Below are positions 39,861 through 48,129 of a stretch of DNA of 64,000 bases, piece by piece (within the stretch, counting starts at the first letter, position 1; each line of letters starts with the position of its first letter). The position numbers and the translations under genes are program-made. The notes under the pieces are model-generated. The model was not told the origin of the DNA, did no database searches, and saw nothing but the letters and a program-made list of their open reading frames with translations. Source of the DNA: Rhizobium sp. 16-449-1b (GTDB taxonomy: Bacteria; Pseudomonadota; Alphaproteobacteria; Rhizobiales; Rhizobiaceae); contig NZ_JAGHMH010000004.1 in the NCBI RefSeq assembly GCF_017741935.1, forward strand, positions 62,001 through 126,000, written 5' to 3'.

Positions 39861-39973
39861 GGCCCCCTCACCCTACCCTCTCCCCGAGGGGAGAGGGGAA
39901 GATTGCGCAGAGGGTGCCGCTTATCCCTTCTCCCCCGTGGGGAGAAGGTGCCCGAAGGGCGGATGAGGGGGCT
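39861..39973. repeat. Palindromic intergenic repeat, family B, copy 1
   Basis: Left arm 39861-39897 and right arm 39925-39973 are inverted relatives; each holds a CTCCCC...GGGGAGA hairpin, and the right arm includes the phrase GGTGCCCGAAGGGCGGATGA. Related copies lie at 44641-44788 and, as a half unit, at 48066-48118. It sits between coxC and the CPT-like gene. Confidence 0.8.
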
Positions 39974-40035
39974 CCGGATGCTGAGGTTAGCCGCGTCCAC
40001 GGATCACCTGCGTAGGAAGTCCGCTTCTACCCTCT

Positions 40036-40677
40036 CTACCGCGCCTCCGCGATCCGCTCGAACGCCGACGGCCTCGCAATCCCGATATCCAGCGTCTGCC
40101 GGATGATCTCGGCGCACTCCAGCGGCGTCAGTAGCGACGTGTCCACCTCCAGATCGTAGATGCCCGGCTGGTGCACATGGTTCTGCCAGCGCTGCACCGA
40201 ATCGGGGATCGGGTCTTCGGCGCTTGCCTGGTCGTACAGCCCCTCGCGGCCCGGCATGCGGATCTCGCGGCGGCGCATGATCGTGTCGAGCGGGCAGTGC
40301 ACGCCGACAAACAGAACCGGAAAACCTTCCAGCCTGCGGGCGCAGTCGGCGAGAATGCCGAGCGGTTGCGAGTAGAAATCGTGGTGCCCGAGATCGGCGA
40401 CGACGTTGAGGCCGAGGCCGACATGGATGGCGATCGTCTCGTAGAGGGCGGCGTAGAAGAACGGCACCGCGTCTTCCAGATCGGGCCGTTCGCCGCCGGG
40501 CCGCAGGCCGATGCCGGGCAGATAGCGCTCGGGCGTCATGGCGTTATAGGCATCGACGCCGATGTTCATCCACGGGCCGTCGAACTCGTCCTGGATCGCC
40601 TTGGCGATCGATGATTTTCCGCTGCGCGGTGCGCCGTTCAGAATAACGATCTGAGCGGCGGGGTTTTCCTCGGACAT
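40036..40677 (-). CDS. Chloramphenicol phosphotransferase-like (CPT) P-loop kinase
   Basis: 213 residues of the CPT family. The P-loop is NGAPRSGKSS (residues 14-23), preceded by the ILxG start typical of the family. The catalytic-Asp region is likely NIGVDAYNAMTP, and VVADLGHHDFY and FVGVHCPLDTIMRRR follow as in the family. The Streptomyces enzyme phosphorylates chloramphenicol, but most members have unknown substrates, so resistance should not be assumed. It stands on the strand opposite the cox genes, flanked by repeats. Confidence 0.8.
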   Translation of the reverse strand: MSEENPAAQIVILNGAPRSGKSSIAKAIQDEFDGPWMNIGVDAYNAMTPERYLPGIGLRPGGERPDLEDAVPFFYAALYETIAIHVGLGLNVVADLGHHDFYSQPLGILADCARRLEGFPVLFVGVHCPLDTIMRRREIRMPGREGLYDQASAEDPIPDSVQRWQNHVHQPGIYDLEVDTSLLTPLECAEIIRQTLDIGIARPSAFERIAEAR

Positions 40678-40798
40678 GTGTTTTCTTCTTTTGTTTGGCG
40701 CGAATCAGTGAGGCGAAATCGCGCAGGCATTTCACTTCGTATTGCGATTACATTATGGGTGACTTTAAGGCGGTGACTCACCGCGTCGGGAGGATAGC

Positions 40799-41182
40799 AT
40801 GAACGAGGACAGCGCGCATTTCCCACCTGTGGATCCTTTGAAAACAGGCATTCGCGGCTGCTGCCCGCGCTGCGGCAATGGCAAGCTTTTCAATGGTTTG
40901 CTGGGCCTGAAGCCGCGTTGCGCCGCCTGCGGCCTCGACTATGCCTTTGCCGACGCCGGCGATGGCCCGGCCGTCTTCGTCATCCTGATCGTCGGCTTCA
41001 TCGTCATCGGCTCGGTGCTGTGGCTGGAAGTGAACTATTCGCCGCCGATCTGGCTGCACATCCTGCTCTTCGCGCCGCTGACGATCATTCTCTCGCTACT
41101 GGCGCTGCGCTGGTGCAAGGGCATCCTCATCGCCATGCAATACCGCCACAATGCCCGTGAAGGACGTCTCTCCCGTGATTGA
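40799..41182 (+). CDS. DUF983 membrane protein, cytochrome oxidase-associated
   Basis: 127 residues. A zinc-ribbon-like N-terminus has two CxxC pairs (CCPRCGNG and CAACGLDY), followed by two membrane helices (about 58-80 and 85-105). DUF983 genes regularly sit between coxC and SURF1 in alphaproteobacteria and are thought to help oxidase assembly. It overlaps the SURF1 start by 32 bases, so the two are probably cotranslated. Confidence 0.88.
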   Translation: MNEDSAHFPPVDPLKTGIRGCCPRCGNGKLFNGLLGLKPRCAACGLDYAFADAGDGPAVFVILIVGFIVIGSVLWLEVNYSPPIWLHILLFAPLTIILSLLALRWCKGILIAMQYRHNAREGRLSRD

Positions 41183-41930
41183 TGCCACAGCCGCAGCCCC
41201 CCGCCGCACGCGATCCGTTCTGGCCGCCATCGCGGTCCTCGTAGCACTCGCCATCCTGATTGCGCTCGGCACCTGGCAGGTCGAGCGGCTGCACTGGAAG
41301 GAAGGCCTGCTCGCCGATATCGCCGCCCGCCTCGCAGCCCCCGTGGTCCCCTTGTCCGATATCGAGGCGATGGCCGCCAAGGGTGAGGATATCGAATACC
41401 GCCGCGTCACTTTGTCCGGCGTCTACGACAACAGCCGCGAACGCCACTTCTTCGCCACCTGGCGCGGCCAGACCGGCTTTTACGTCTATACGCCGCTGCA
41501 GCTTGTCGACGGCCGCTTCCTCTTCGTCAATCGCGGCTTCGTGCCCTATGACAACAAGGAGCCGGAAATGCGTATGCAGGGCCAGCTGACGGGCGAGCAG
41601 ACCGTCAACGGTCTTGCCCGCAGCAAACTCCCCGGCAAGCCCTCCTGGGTCGTGCCTGACAACGACGTCGCCAAGAACATCTTCTACTGGAAGGACCTCG
41701 ACGTCATGGCCTCGAGCACCGGGCTCGACAAGGCCACGGTCGTGCCCTTCTTCGTCGATGCCGATGACACGCCCAATCCCAAGGGCATGCCGATCGGCGG
41801 CGTCACCGAGGTCGACCTGCCCAACAACCACCTGCAATACGCCTTCACCTGGTATGGCCTGGCCTTAACGCTGGTCGTGATCGTCGTCGTCGCGCGCTTG
41901 CGCAAGCGCGGCAATCCGCCGGCGCAATAG
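41151..41930 (+). CDS. SURF1-family cytochrome oxidase assembly protein
   Basis: 259 residues with a membrane helix at each end (about 20-40 and 235-252) and the SURF1 domain between: LGTWQVERLHWKE, YRRVTLSGVYDN, FLFVNRGFVP and NNHLQYAFTWYGLAL. SURF1 proteins help insert heme a into subunit I, in step with CtaB/CtaA. The N-terminal 20 residues overlap the end of the DUF983 gene, so the start could be the later GTG/ATG, but 41151 is in frame with no better choice. Confidence 0.93.
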   Translation: MPVKDVSPVIDATAAAPRRTRSVLAAIAVLVALAILIALGTWQVERLHWKEGLLADIAARLAAPVVPLSDIEAMAAKGEDIEYRRVTLSGVYDNSRERHFFATWRGQTGFYVYTPLQLVDGRFLFVNRGFVPYDNKEPEMRMQGQLTGEQTVNGLARSKLPGKPSWVVPDNDVAKNIFYWKDLDVMASSTGLDKATVVPFFVDADDTPNPKGMPIGGVTEVDLPNNHLQYAFTWYGLALTLVVIVVVARLRKRGNPPAQ

Positions 41931-41992
41931 TATCGCTTCAATTTCTGCCTATATTGGGCTAGAGACGCACATCTGCATAAACCGGAAAAGAC

Positions 41993-42994
41993 ATGAATAT
42001 TGCGGCGAAACCTCCACTGACGATCAGGCTCTGCGGGCCGCGCGGCTTCTGCGCCGGCGTGGACCGGGCGATCCAGATCGTCGTTCTGGCGCTGAAATCC
42101 TATGGCGCGCCCGTCTATGTCAGGCACGAGATCGTTCATAACCGCTATGTCGTCGAAGGCCTGGAAGCGAAGGGCGCCGTCTTCGTCGAGGAGCTGAACG
42201 AGATCCCGGAAGAGCATCGCGCCCAGCCGGTCGTCTTCTCAGCCCATGGCGTGCCGAAATCGGTGCCGGAGGATGCGACCACACGCAACCTCTTCTATCT
42301 CGACGCCACATGCCCGCTGGTCTCCAAGGTCCACAAGCAGGCCATGCGCCACAACAAGCTCGGCCGCCACGTCGTCCTGATCGGCCATGCCGGCCACCCG
42401 GAGGTGATCGGTACCATGGGCCAGCTGCCCGAAGGCGCCGTCTCGCTGGTCGAAACCATCGCTGACGTCGATCTCTACGAGCCCGTCGATCCCGACAATC
42501 TCGGCTATGTCACGCAGACGACGCTCTCGGTCGACGACACCGCCGGCGTCATCGCCCGCCTGCAGGAGCGCTTCCCGAACCTGACGGCGCCATCGGCCGA
42601 TTCGATCTGCTACGCCACCACGAACCGCCAGGAAGTCGTCAAGCAGGCGGCCCCCGGCTGCGATCTCTTCATCATCGTCGGCGCGCCGAACTCGTCCAAC
42701 TCCAAGCGCCTCGTCGAAGTGGCGCTGAGGGCAGGGGCGAAGAAATCCATCCTGGTGCAGCGCGCCTCCGAGCTCGATTGGGACGATATCGGCCATGTCG
42801 GCACGCTCGGCCTCTCCGCCGGCGCCTCGGCCCCCGAGGTCATCGTCAACGAGATCATCGAAGCGTTTCGCGCCCGGTTCGATGCCAAGGTCGAGCTTGC
42901 CGAGACCGTGCAGGAAAACGAGCACTTCCTCGTCAACCGCGAACTGCGCGACATCGAGCTGACGACGGCGGATATGGCGTTCGTGAACGGGTAA
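41993..42994 (+). CDS. ispH: 4-hydroxy-3-methylbut-2-enyl diphosphate reductase
   Basis: 333 residues. The three Cys that hold the Fe-S cluster are visible in [24 protein letters not shown] and [11 protein letters not shown], with the catalytic TxTxx-like [10 protein letters not shown] stretch. It forms IPP and DMAPP, the end of the MEP pathway that dxs (5205) starts. It is 62 bp after SURF1. Confidence 0.96.
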   Translation: MNIAAKPPLTIRLCGPRGFCAGVDRAIQIVVLALKSYGAPVYVRHEIVHNRYVVEGLEAKGAVFVEELNEIPEEHRAQPVVFSAHGVPKSVPEDATTRNLFYLDATCPLVSKVHKQAMRHNKLGRHVVLIGHAGHPEVIGTMGQLPEGAVSLVETIADVDLYEPVDPDNLGYVTQTTLSVDDTAGVIARLQERFPNLTAPSADSICYATTNRQEVVKQAAPGCDLFIIVGAPNSSNSKRLVEVALRAGAKKSILVQRASELDWDDIGHVGTLGLSAGASAPEVIVNEIIEAFRARFDAKVELAETVQENEHFLVNRELRDIELTTADMAFVNG

Positions 42995-43014
42995 TCGATG
43001 GCAGGAGAGTGGGC

Positions 43015-43166
43015 GCCCCCCCTCTGTCCTGCCGGACATCTCCCCCACAAGGGGGGAGATCGGCTGGGGGCCGCCGCTCGCTGCAAGATCAATTGTTTGG
43101 GGAAACCCCCACCGCGGATCGATCTCCCCCCTTGTGGGGGAGACGCCCGGCAGGGCAGAGGGGGGT
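43015..43166. repeat. Palindromic intergenic repeat, family A, copy 2
   Basis: Arms at about 43015-43061 and 43119-43166 match those at 4983-5133 almost base for base, while the centre (43062-43118) differs. It lies between ispH and thrB, genes otherwise in one orientation, so transcripts crossing it would contain a large hairpin. Confidence 0.85.
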
Positions 43167-43222
43167 ATCATTTGCGCCGCCCGAAGCCGACCGAAGCACC
43201 AAACCGAAAACGAGAGCCCGCC

Positions 43223-44188
43223 TTGGCAGTCTACACCGATATCTCCGAAGACGATCTGAAGTGGTTCCTGACGGAATATGACGCCGGCACGCTGTTGTCC
43301 TACAAGGGCATCGCCGAGGGCGTCGAAAACAGCAATTTCCTGCTGCATACGTCGAAAGACCCGCTGATCCTGACGCTCTACGAAAAGCGCGTCGAAAAGA
43401 CCGACCTGCCGTTCTTCCTCGGCCTGATGCAGCATCTTTCCGCCCGCGGCCTGTCCTGCCCGCTGCCCTTGCCGCGCAAGGATGGCGCGCTGCTCGGCCA
43501 GTTGTCGGACCGCCCCGCAGCCCTCATCTCCTTCCTCGAAGGCATGTGGCTGCGCAAGCCGGAAGCGAAACACTGCCGCGAAGTGGGCAAGGCGCTTGCC
43601 CGCATGCACATCGCCGGCGAAGGTTTTGAGCTCAAGCGTCCCAACGCGCTCTCCGTCGATGGCTGGCAGGTGCTGTGGGACAAGTCTGAAGTCCGCGCCG
43701 ACGAGGTCGAGAAGGGCCTGCAGGCGGAGATTCGTGGAGAGCTCGATTATCTCGCGGCAAACTGGCCGAAGGATCTCCCCTCCGGCGTCATCCACGCCGA
43801 TCTCTTCCCCGACAACGTCTTCTTCCTGGGCGACGATCTCTCGGGCCTGATCGATTTCTACTTCGCCTGCAACGATCTGCTCGCCTACGACGTCTCGATC
43901 ATCCTCAACGCCTGGTGCTTCGAAAAGGACGGCGCCTATAACATCACCAAGGGCATGGCCATGCTCGAAGGCTATACCAGCGTCCGGCCGCTCAGCGACG
44001 CCGAACTTCAGGCACTTCCGATCCTCTCGCGCGGCTCGGCGCTGCGCTTCTTCCTCACTCGTCTCTACGACTGGCTGATGACGCCGGAAGGCGCGATGGT
44101 GACGAAGAAGGACCCGCTCGAATACCTGCGCAAGCTGCGCTTCCACCGGCAGATCAAATCCGCCGCCGAATACGGGCTCACCCCATGA
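43223..44188 (+). CDS. thrB: Homoserine kinase (APH-fold type)
   Basis: 321 residues from TTG 43223 (L-A-V-Y-T-D-I-S), the second-family ThrB with an aminoglycoside-phosphotransferase-like fold. Catalytic blocks are [13 protein letters not shown] and [19 protein letters not shown]. It makes O-phosphohomoserine for threonine synthase, whose gene is at the right edge (63723). The frame is open back to 42998, but that part translates the repeat, so a late start is chosen. It overlaps rnhA by 4 bases. Confidence 0.92.
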   Translation: MAVYTDISEDDLKWFLTEYDAGTLLSYKGIAEGVENSNFLLHTSKDPLILTLYEKRVEKTDLPFFLGLMQHLSARGLSCPLPLPRKDGALLGQLSDRPAALISFLEGMWLRKPEAKHCREVGKALARMHIAGEGFELKRPNALSVDGWQVLWDKSEVRADEVEKGLQAEIRGELDYLAANWPKDLPSGVIHADLFPDNVFFLGDDLSGLIDFYFACNDLLAYDVSIILNAWCFEKDGAYNITKGMAMLEGYTSVRPLSDAELQALPILSRGSALRFFLTRLYDWLMTPEGAMVTKKDPLEYLRKLRFHRQIKSAAEYGLTP

Positions 44189-44625
44189 AGCACGTCGATA
44201 TCTACACCGACGGGGCCTGCTCCGGAAATCCCGGCCCCGGCGGCTGGGGCGCGGTGCTGCGCTATGGCGAGGTCGAGAAGGAGCTCTGCGGCGGCGAGGC
44301 GGAGACCACCAACAATCGCATGGAACTCTTGGCCGCCATCTCGGCGCTGACGGCGCTGAAAAGCGCCTGCGAGGTCGATCTCCACACCGACAGTAAATAC
44401 GTCATGGACGGCATCTCCAAGTGGATCTTCGGCTGGAAGAAGAATGGCTGGAAGACCGCGGACAAGAAACCGGTGAAGAACGGCGAACTCTGGCAGGCAC
44501 TCGACGCCGCCAACCAGCGCCACAAGGTCAAGTGGCACTGGGTCAAGGGCCACGCCGGCCACCCGGAAAACGAACGCGCCGATGAGCTTGCCCGCAAGGG
44601 CATGGAGCCGTTCAAGAAGCGGTGA
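44185..44625 (+). CDS. rnhA: Ribonuclease HI
   Basis: 146 residues. The catalytic acids are in [17 protein letters not shown] (Asp), NRMELLAAI (Glu) and LHTDSKYV (Asp), with the late Asp in NERADELA. It degrades RNA in RNA-DNA hybrids. The ATG overlaps the thrB stop (ATGA), so the two are coupled. Confidence 0.96.
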   Translation: MKHVDIYTDGACSGNPGPGGWGAVLRYGEVEKELCGGEAETTNNRMELLAAISALTALKSACEVDLHTDSKYVMDGISKWIFGWKKNGWKTADKKPVKNGELWQALDAANQRHKVKWHWVKGHAGHPENERADELARKGMEPFKKR

Positions 44626-44640
44626 GCTTGCTCCAATCTT

Positions 44641-44788
44641 CCCTTCTCCCCAGCGGGGAGAAGGTGGCCCGAAGGGTCGGATGAGGGGGCTCCCAACTCC
44701 AGCTATCCATCTGAATTATTATCTTAGACGTCTCACCCGCAGCCCCCTCATCTGCCTGCCGGCATCTTCTCCCCGCTGGGGAGAAGGG
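44641..44788. repeat. Palindromic intergenic repeat, family B, copy 2
   Basis: Left arm 44641-44692 and right arm 44741-44788 are inverted relatives with CTCCCC..GGGGAG hairpins and the GAAGGGTCGGATGA phrase. The centre (44693-44740) is AT-rich. It lies between convergent rnhA and the AEC gene and could act as a transcript end. Confidence 0.8.
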
Positions 44789-44803
44789 ACTCGTGGCGGC
44801 CGC

Positions 44804-45742
44804 TCACCCACCCACCGCCAGATACGCCGAAATCGTCCCAATCGACAGCACCGTCGAGGCCAGCACGACCCGCCCCGTCAAACTCGCCTCGCGCCCATAA
44901 AACTCCGCCAGCATGAAGGGCCCGGTCCCCGTCGGCAGCGCCGCCAAGAGAACGCAGGTATGCACCGCAACCGGCGGCAGCTGCAGCAGCGGCCCAGCAA
45001 TCACCCAGGTGACCAAAGGCTGCGCAACCAGCTTCAGCCCGACCAGAATACCCGCCGTCGCCGCCCGCTCGGTCGCAGCCCCCGCCTTCGATCCCGCCAG
45101 AAACAGCCCGAGCGCAATCAGCGCGCAGGGCGAAGCGGCCCCGCCGAGAAGTTTTAGAAACGCATGCACCGGCGCCGGGAGCGCCACGCCCGAGACCATG
45201 AATAACGCGCCCAGCACCGGCGCGATCAGAAGCGGGTTCCGGGCCAGCGAGAGAAATGTCTTCCTGGCAATATCGCGCCGCCGCGTCTCCGATTGCAGCC
45301 CGCCCTCGATCAAGACGATGGCGACCGCGAAGAGCACGCAGACGGTGACGATCGTCGCGATCAGGGTCGGCGCCATGCCGTTGTCGCCAACGATCGAGAG
45401 TACCAGCGGAAAGCCGACGAATCCCGTATTCGCATAGCTGGCGTTCAGGCTGTCGATCGCCGCATCCGCCAGATGCCGCCCCTTCGCCATCCGCCACCAG
45501 AGCGTCGCGCAGAAGATGATGGCGCAGCCCGAAGTGAAGGAGAGGATAAAGCCCGGCTGCCAGATCTGCGATAGTTTGGCGTTGGCCATGATGTCGAAGA
45601 GCAGGGCGGGCAGTGCCAGATAGACCACCAGCCGGTTCACCTCGCGCGTCGCGTTGGGGCCGAGCGCGTCGGTCTTGCAGGCGATCCATCCGGTCAGGAT
45701 CAGCGCGAAGATGGGTAGCACGATGAGGAGATTGGTCAGCAT
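44804..45742 (-). CDS. AEC-family transporter (auxin efflux carrier-like)
   Basis: 312 residues with about ten helices in two halves, as in AEC/BART proteins (MdcF- and YfdV-like). Blocks typical of the family include GFVGFPLVLSIVGDNGMAP and KLVAQPLVTWVIAGPLLQLPP. The substrate is unknown; relatives carry malonate or other organic acids. It is divergent from the LysR gene, and a palindromic operator lies between them. Confidence 0.85.
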   Translation of the reverse strand: MLTNLLIVLPIFALILTGWIACKTDALGPNATREVNRLVVYLALPALLFDIMANAKLSQIWQPGFILSFTSGCAIIFCATLWWRMAKGRHLADAAIDSLNASYANTGFVGFPLVLSIVGDNGMAPTLIATIVTVCVLFAVAIVLIEGGLQSETRRRDIARKTFLSLARNPLLIAPVLGALFMVSGVALPAPVHAFLKLLGGAASPCALIALGLFLAGSKAGAATERAATAGILVGLKLVAQPLVTWVIAGPLLQLPPVAVHTCVLLAALPTGTGPFMLAEFYGREASLTGRVVLASTVLSIGTISAYLAVGG

Positions 45743-45783
45743 TGGGGAGGGAACTCAGGTTGCAAAGACCATTGTCTAGCCCC

Positions 45784-45813
45784 TGATATCGATATAATCC
45801 AATGTCGATATCA
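45784..45813. promoter_or_regulatory. Palindromic operator between AEC transporter and LysR gene
   Basis: TGATATCGA (45784-45792) and TCGATATCA (45805-45813) form a perfect 9-bp inverted repeat with a 12-bp spacer, in the 99-bp divergent promoter region. It fits a LysR-type binding site (dyad around T-N11-A). It is 42 bp upstream of the AEC start and 29 bp upstream of the regulator start. Confidence 0.65.
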
Positions 45814-45841
45814 TCGCTGATTGATACTCCAGAGGTATGAA

Positions 45842-46744
45842 ATGGATACGCGTCACATGCGCTATTTCGTGGCGCTCGCCGAGACGCTGCACTTTGGCCA
45901 CGCGGCGGCGCGCATGAACATGAGCCAGCCGCCCTTCAGCCGGCAGATCGCCGCCATTGAGAAGACGCTGGGCGCCCGTCTCTTCGAGCGCAACTCCCGC
46001 AACGTCGCGCTGACGGCGGCGGGCCGGCATTTTCTGGAGGAGTGCCGCGCGGTGCTCGCCGATTTCGACGCCGCCTGCCGCGACGTGCAGCTGGTCGCAT
46101 CGGGCGTGAAGGGCGAGCTGAAGCTCGGCTTCATGATGAATGCCGCCTATAGCGTCGTCCCGGCGCTGGTGCGGCTGTATTCCGAAAAGCGCCCCGATGT
46201 CCGTCTCGTGCTGGAGGAGCGCATACCGACCGATATCGAGGAGATGCTGATCGAAGGCCGCCTCGACGTCGCCGTCACCTTCGGCGGCAGCCCGGCCACC
46301 CATCTGCGCACCACGCTTCTCGCCCGCGACCGCCTGCGCCTGATCGTGCCGCGCGATCACCGCCTGGCGAAACTCGACATCGCCGGCCCAACCGACCTCG
46401 CCACCGAGCGCCTGATCGCCGCCCCCGCAAGCGTGACGCCGACGCTCCGCGACGCCATCCGCAACTACTGCGCCTCCCCAGGCGTCGTCCCGCACTTCGC
46501 GCTCGAACCCCGCCTGCAGCACACCATCATCCGCCTTGTCGCCGAAGGCCTGGGCATAGCGCTCATCCCGCAGTCTTTGTGCGCGGACTTGGCTGAAGGG
46601 CTGATCTCCCGGCCGATCATGGATGCGCCGGAGTTCGACATCGTGCTCTGCGCTTCGGCTGCGTCGAGCAATCCGGCGGTGCCGGTGCTGTTTGAGGTGG
46701 CGGAGAGATTGGGTGGGGCGCTTTCACTTCGAGCCCCGGGATAA
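45842..46744 (+). CDS. LysR-family transcriptional regulator
   Basis: 300 residues. N-terminal winged HTH (1-60) with LAETLHFGHAAARMNMSQPPFSRQIAAIEKTLGARLF, then the type-2 periplasmic-binding-like effector domain (about 90-290). The start at 45842 is preceded by AGAGG. It probably controls the divergent AEC carrier through the palindrome 45784-45813, and itself. The effector is unknown. Confidence 0.9.
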   Translation: MDTRHMRYFVALAETLHFGHAAARMNMSQPPFSRQIAAIEKTLGARLFERNSRNVALTAAGRHFLEECRAVLADFDAACRDVQLVASGVKGELKLGFMMNAAYSVVPALVRLYSEKRPDVRLVLEERIPTDIEEMLIEGRLDVAVTFGGSPATHLRTTLLARDRLRLIVPRDHRLAKLDIAGPTDLATERLIAAPASVTPTLRDAIRNYCASPGVVPHFALEPRLQHTIIRLVAEGLGIALIPQSLCADLAEGLISRPIMDAPEFDIVLCASAASSNPAVPVLFEVAERLGGALSLRAPG

Positions 46745-46791
46745 TTGCCGGACTACACCCTTTGCGAGTGCGCCTTCGATCCGGGCGTATG

Positions 46792-47304
46792 TCACGATGA
46801 CAAGAGAGGCTTAAACGGCTCGACGTAGTATCGCTTTTCGAACTCACGCAGAACCATTTCGAGCGTCGCCTCGAAGGCGCTCTGCTCAAAACTCATTGTT
46901 TTGCCTCCTTCATGAAGGTAGCGCCAGTCGATGAAAGCATCCTTGTGTTGAAACAAGGTGTGACGAATGTCGTAGTCCATGAAAAGGCAGTTGGGATGAT
47001 ACGGGACGACTGATCTTTTAAATTCTGCGTCGAGTTTTTCTTGGCTTTCCGGCTTTAAACTATCAAACAGCTTTAGAAGATCATGCGATTTGGCGACGTT
47101 TGGATCATCGTAGTCGAAGACGAACCATGCTTTCAGCGCCAATTCCATGGAAAGTGCCAGAAGCATAGGCTCGACGCCAATGTGGTTGCCATGCCTTAAG
47201 TCTTCGCATTCCCCAAATCCCCCGTCAGGAAAGCTCCGAGTTTTCCGAAGTATTGCCCTGGCGGCATCTCCGATTCTGATGGCTGTCGACAGTCGAGCGC
47301 TCAT
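46792..47304 (-). CDS. HEPN-like protein, unknown
   Basis: 170 mostly helical residues. The stretch PMLLALSMELALKAWFVFDY followed by SHDLLKLFDSL resembles HEPN proteins (E-x-x-LKA ... H-x-L-x-x-L). An R-x5-H at residues 114-120 (RHTLFQH) could be the HEPN RNase motif, but its place in the fold is unproven. Base composition is visibly lower in GC than the neighbours and codon use differs, suggesting acquisition. No nucleotidyltransferase (MNT) partner is adjacent. It may be an orphan toxin, a defence protein or a small-molecule-binding HEPN. Confidence 0.5.
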   Translation of the reverse strand: MSARLSTAIRIGDAARAILRKTRSFPDGGFGECEDLRHGNHIGVEPMLLALSMELALKAWFVFDYDDPNVAKSHDLLKLFDSLKPESQEKLDAEFKRSVVPYHPNCLFMDYDIRHTLFQHKDAFIDWRYLHEGGKTMSFEQSAFEATLEMVLREFEKRYYVEPFKPLLSS

Positions 47305-48129
47305 TGCGGCTCCTCTAGCTTGATGCAGGTTGGCATGATGCTGGAACTCGGTGTTTTAAGAACGTTATCACTTTGGCTAAGTCGAGCTGATCCTGATATC
47401 AATAAACGCCTCTCCATCCCACGTTCGCCTTCTTCTCTCATCTCACCCTCACACCCCACAATATCAACCACTTACACCACACATTTTCCCCGCGCTCACC
47501 GTCTGCGCCACACTCACCCCGTCCCGTCTTCGGATACACCGGTTGCGTTACCGGCGAGGCGGGACCGGCGCTTTCGGGAAGCCCCTGACGCAGGGTGAAA
47601 CGAGGGGCGTCGCGGAATGGTCCCGCCAGCGAAGAGCTGGTGTGCGGGTGGGAAGGTCGGTTCGCCGATACCACGCGCCTATGCACATAAGGGACGGCGA
47701 CTGGCCGACCGTGAAGTCCGGAAGGGTTTTGCGGAACGGCGCCGGGGTGCCGCGGGCGACAGGTCCGCGGAGGCCCTCCCGGCGTCGATCAAGACGGCCC
47801 ATTCGGGATGCCCGGGGAGCGAAAGCCTCAAGAACAAGAACAATCCCGCGAGCATATCTCTGAAAAGATGCCGATCACCCGGTAAAGGAACCAGGACACG
47901 ATTGCAGACCGCCGAACGGGGCGCCGGAAGGTGTCAATAAAACTAAACTATTTACGAGGCAGCTTCTGGCGCCCCGTCCGTACCAGTGCCGCATCAACCG
48001 GGGGGATAGGCCCTGCCGGGGTAGAGGCATGTCGTTTTGTGGAGGGTGAAAGTGGCTAACATCGGTGCCCGAAGGGCGGGTGAGGGGGCCACACGCGCCA
48101 ACGCTAGCCCCCCCTCATCCTCATATCCC
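47305..48129. other. Unexplained structured region without a gene
   Basis: About 825 bp. 47320-47540 is C-rich and AT-mixed with no structure seen. 47550-47980 has strong inverted repeats: GGCGGGACC (47558-47566) with GGTCCCGCC (47619-47627), and a 15-bp stem 47916-47930 with 47963-47977 whose single mismatch is G-U in plus-strand RNA and whose 32-nt loop is AT-rich. Short frames exist in all directions but none has family features or a good start. It could be an RNA gene or remains of a mobile element. It matches none of tmRNA, RNase P, SRP or common riboswitches as I recall them. Confidence 0.5.
48066..48118. repeat. Half copy of repeat family B
   Basis: GGTGCCCGAAGGGCGGGTGA with a following G-run (48065-48090), then a short inverted C-rich end (48106-48118). 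This matches one arm of the family B repeat at 39861-39973 and 44641-44788. It is just before the end of fdhA. Confidence 0.55.

Noticed and set aside
42239..44146. 635-residue minus-strand frame across ispH, repeat and thrB
   Set aside because: Runs through an intergenic repeat and antisense to two real enzymes.
47641..47780. Possible group II intron start (GTGCG) or SRP-like GTCCGGAAGG
   Set aside because: No domain V/VI hairpin or reverse transcriptase was found, and the flanks do not fold like SRP RNA.
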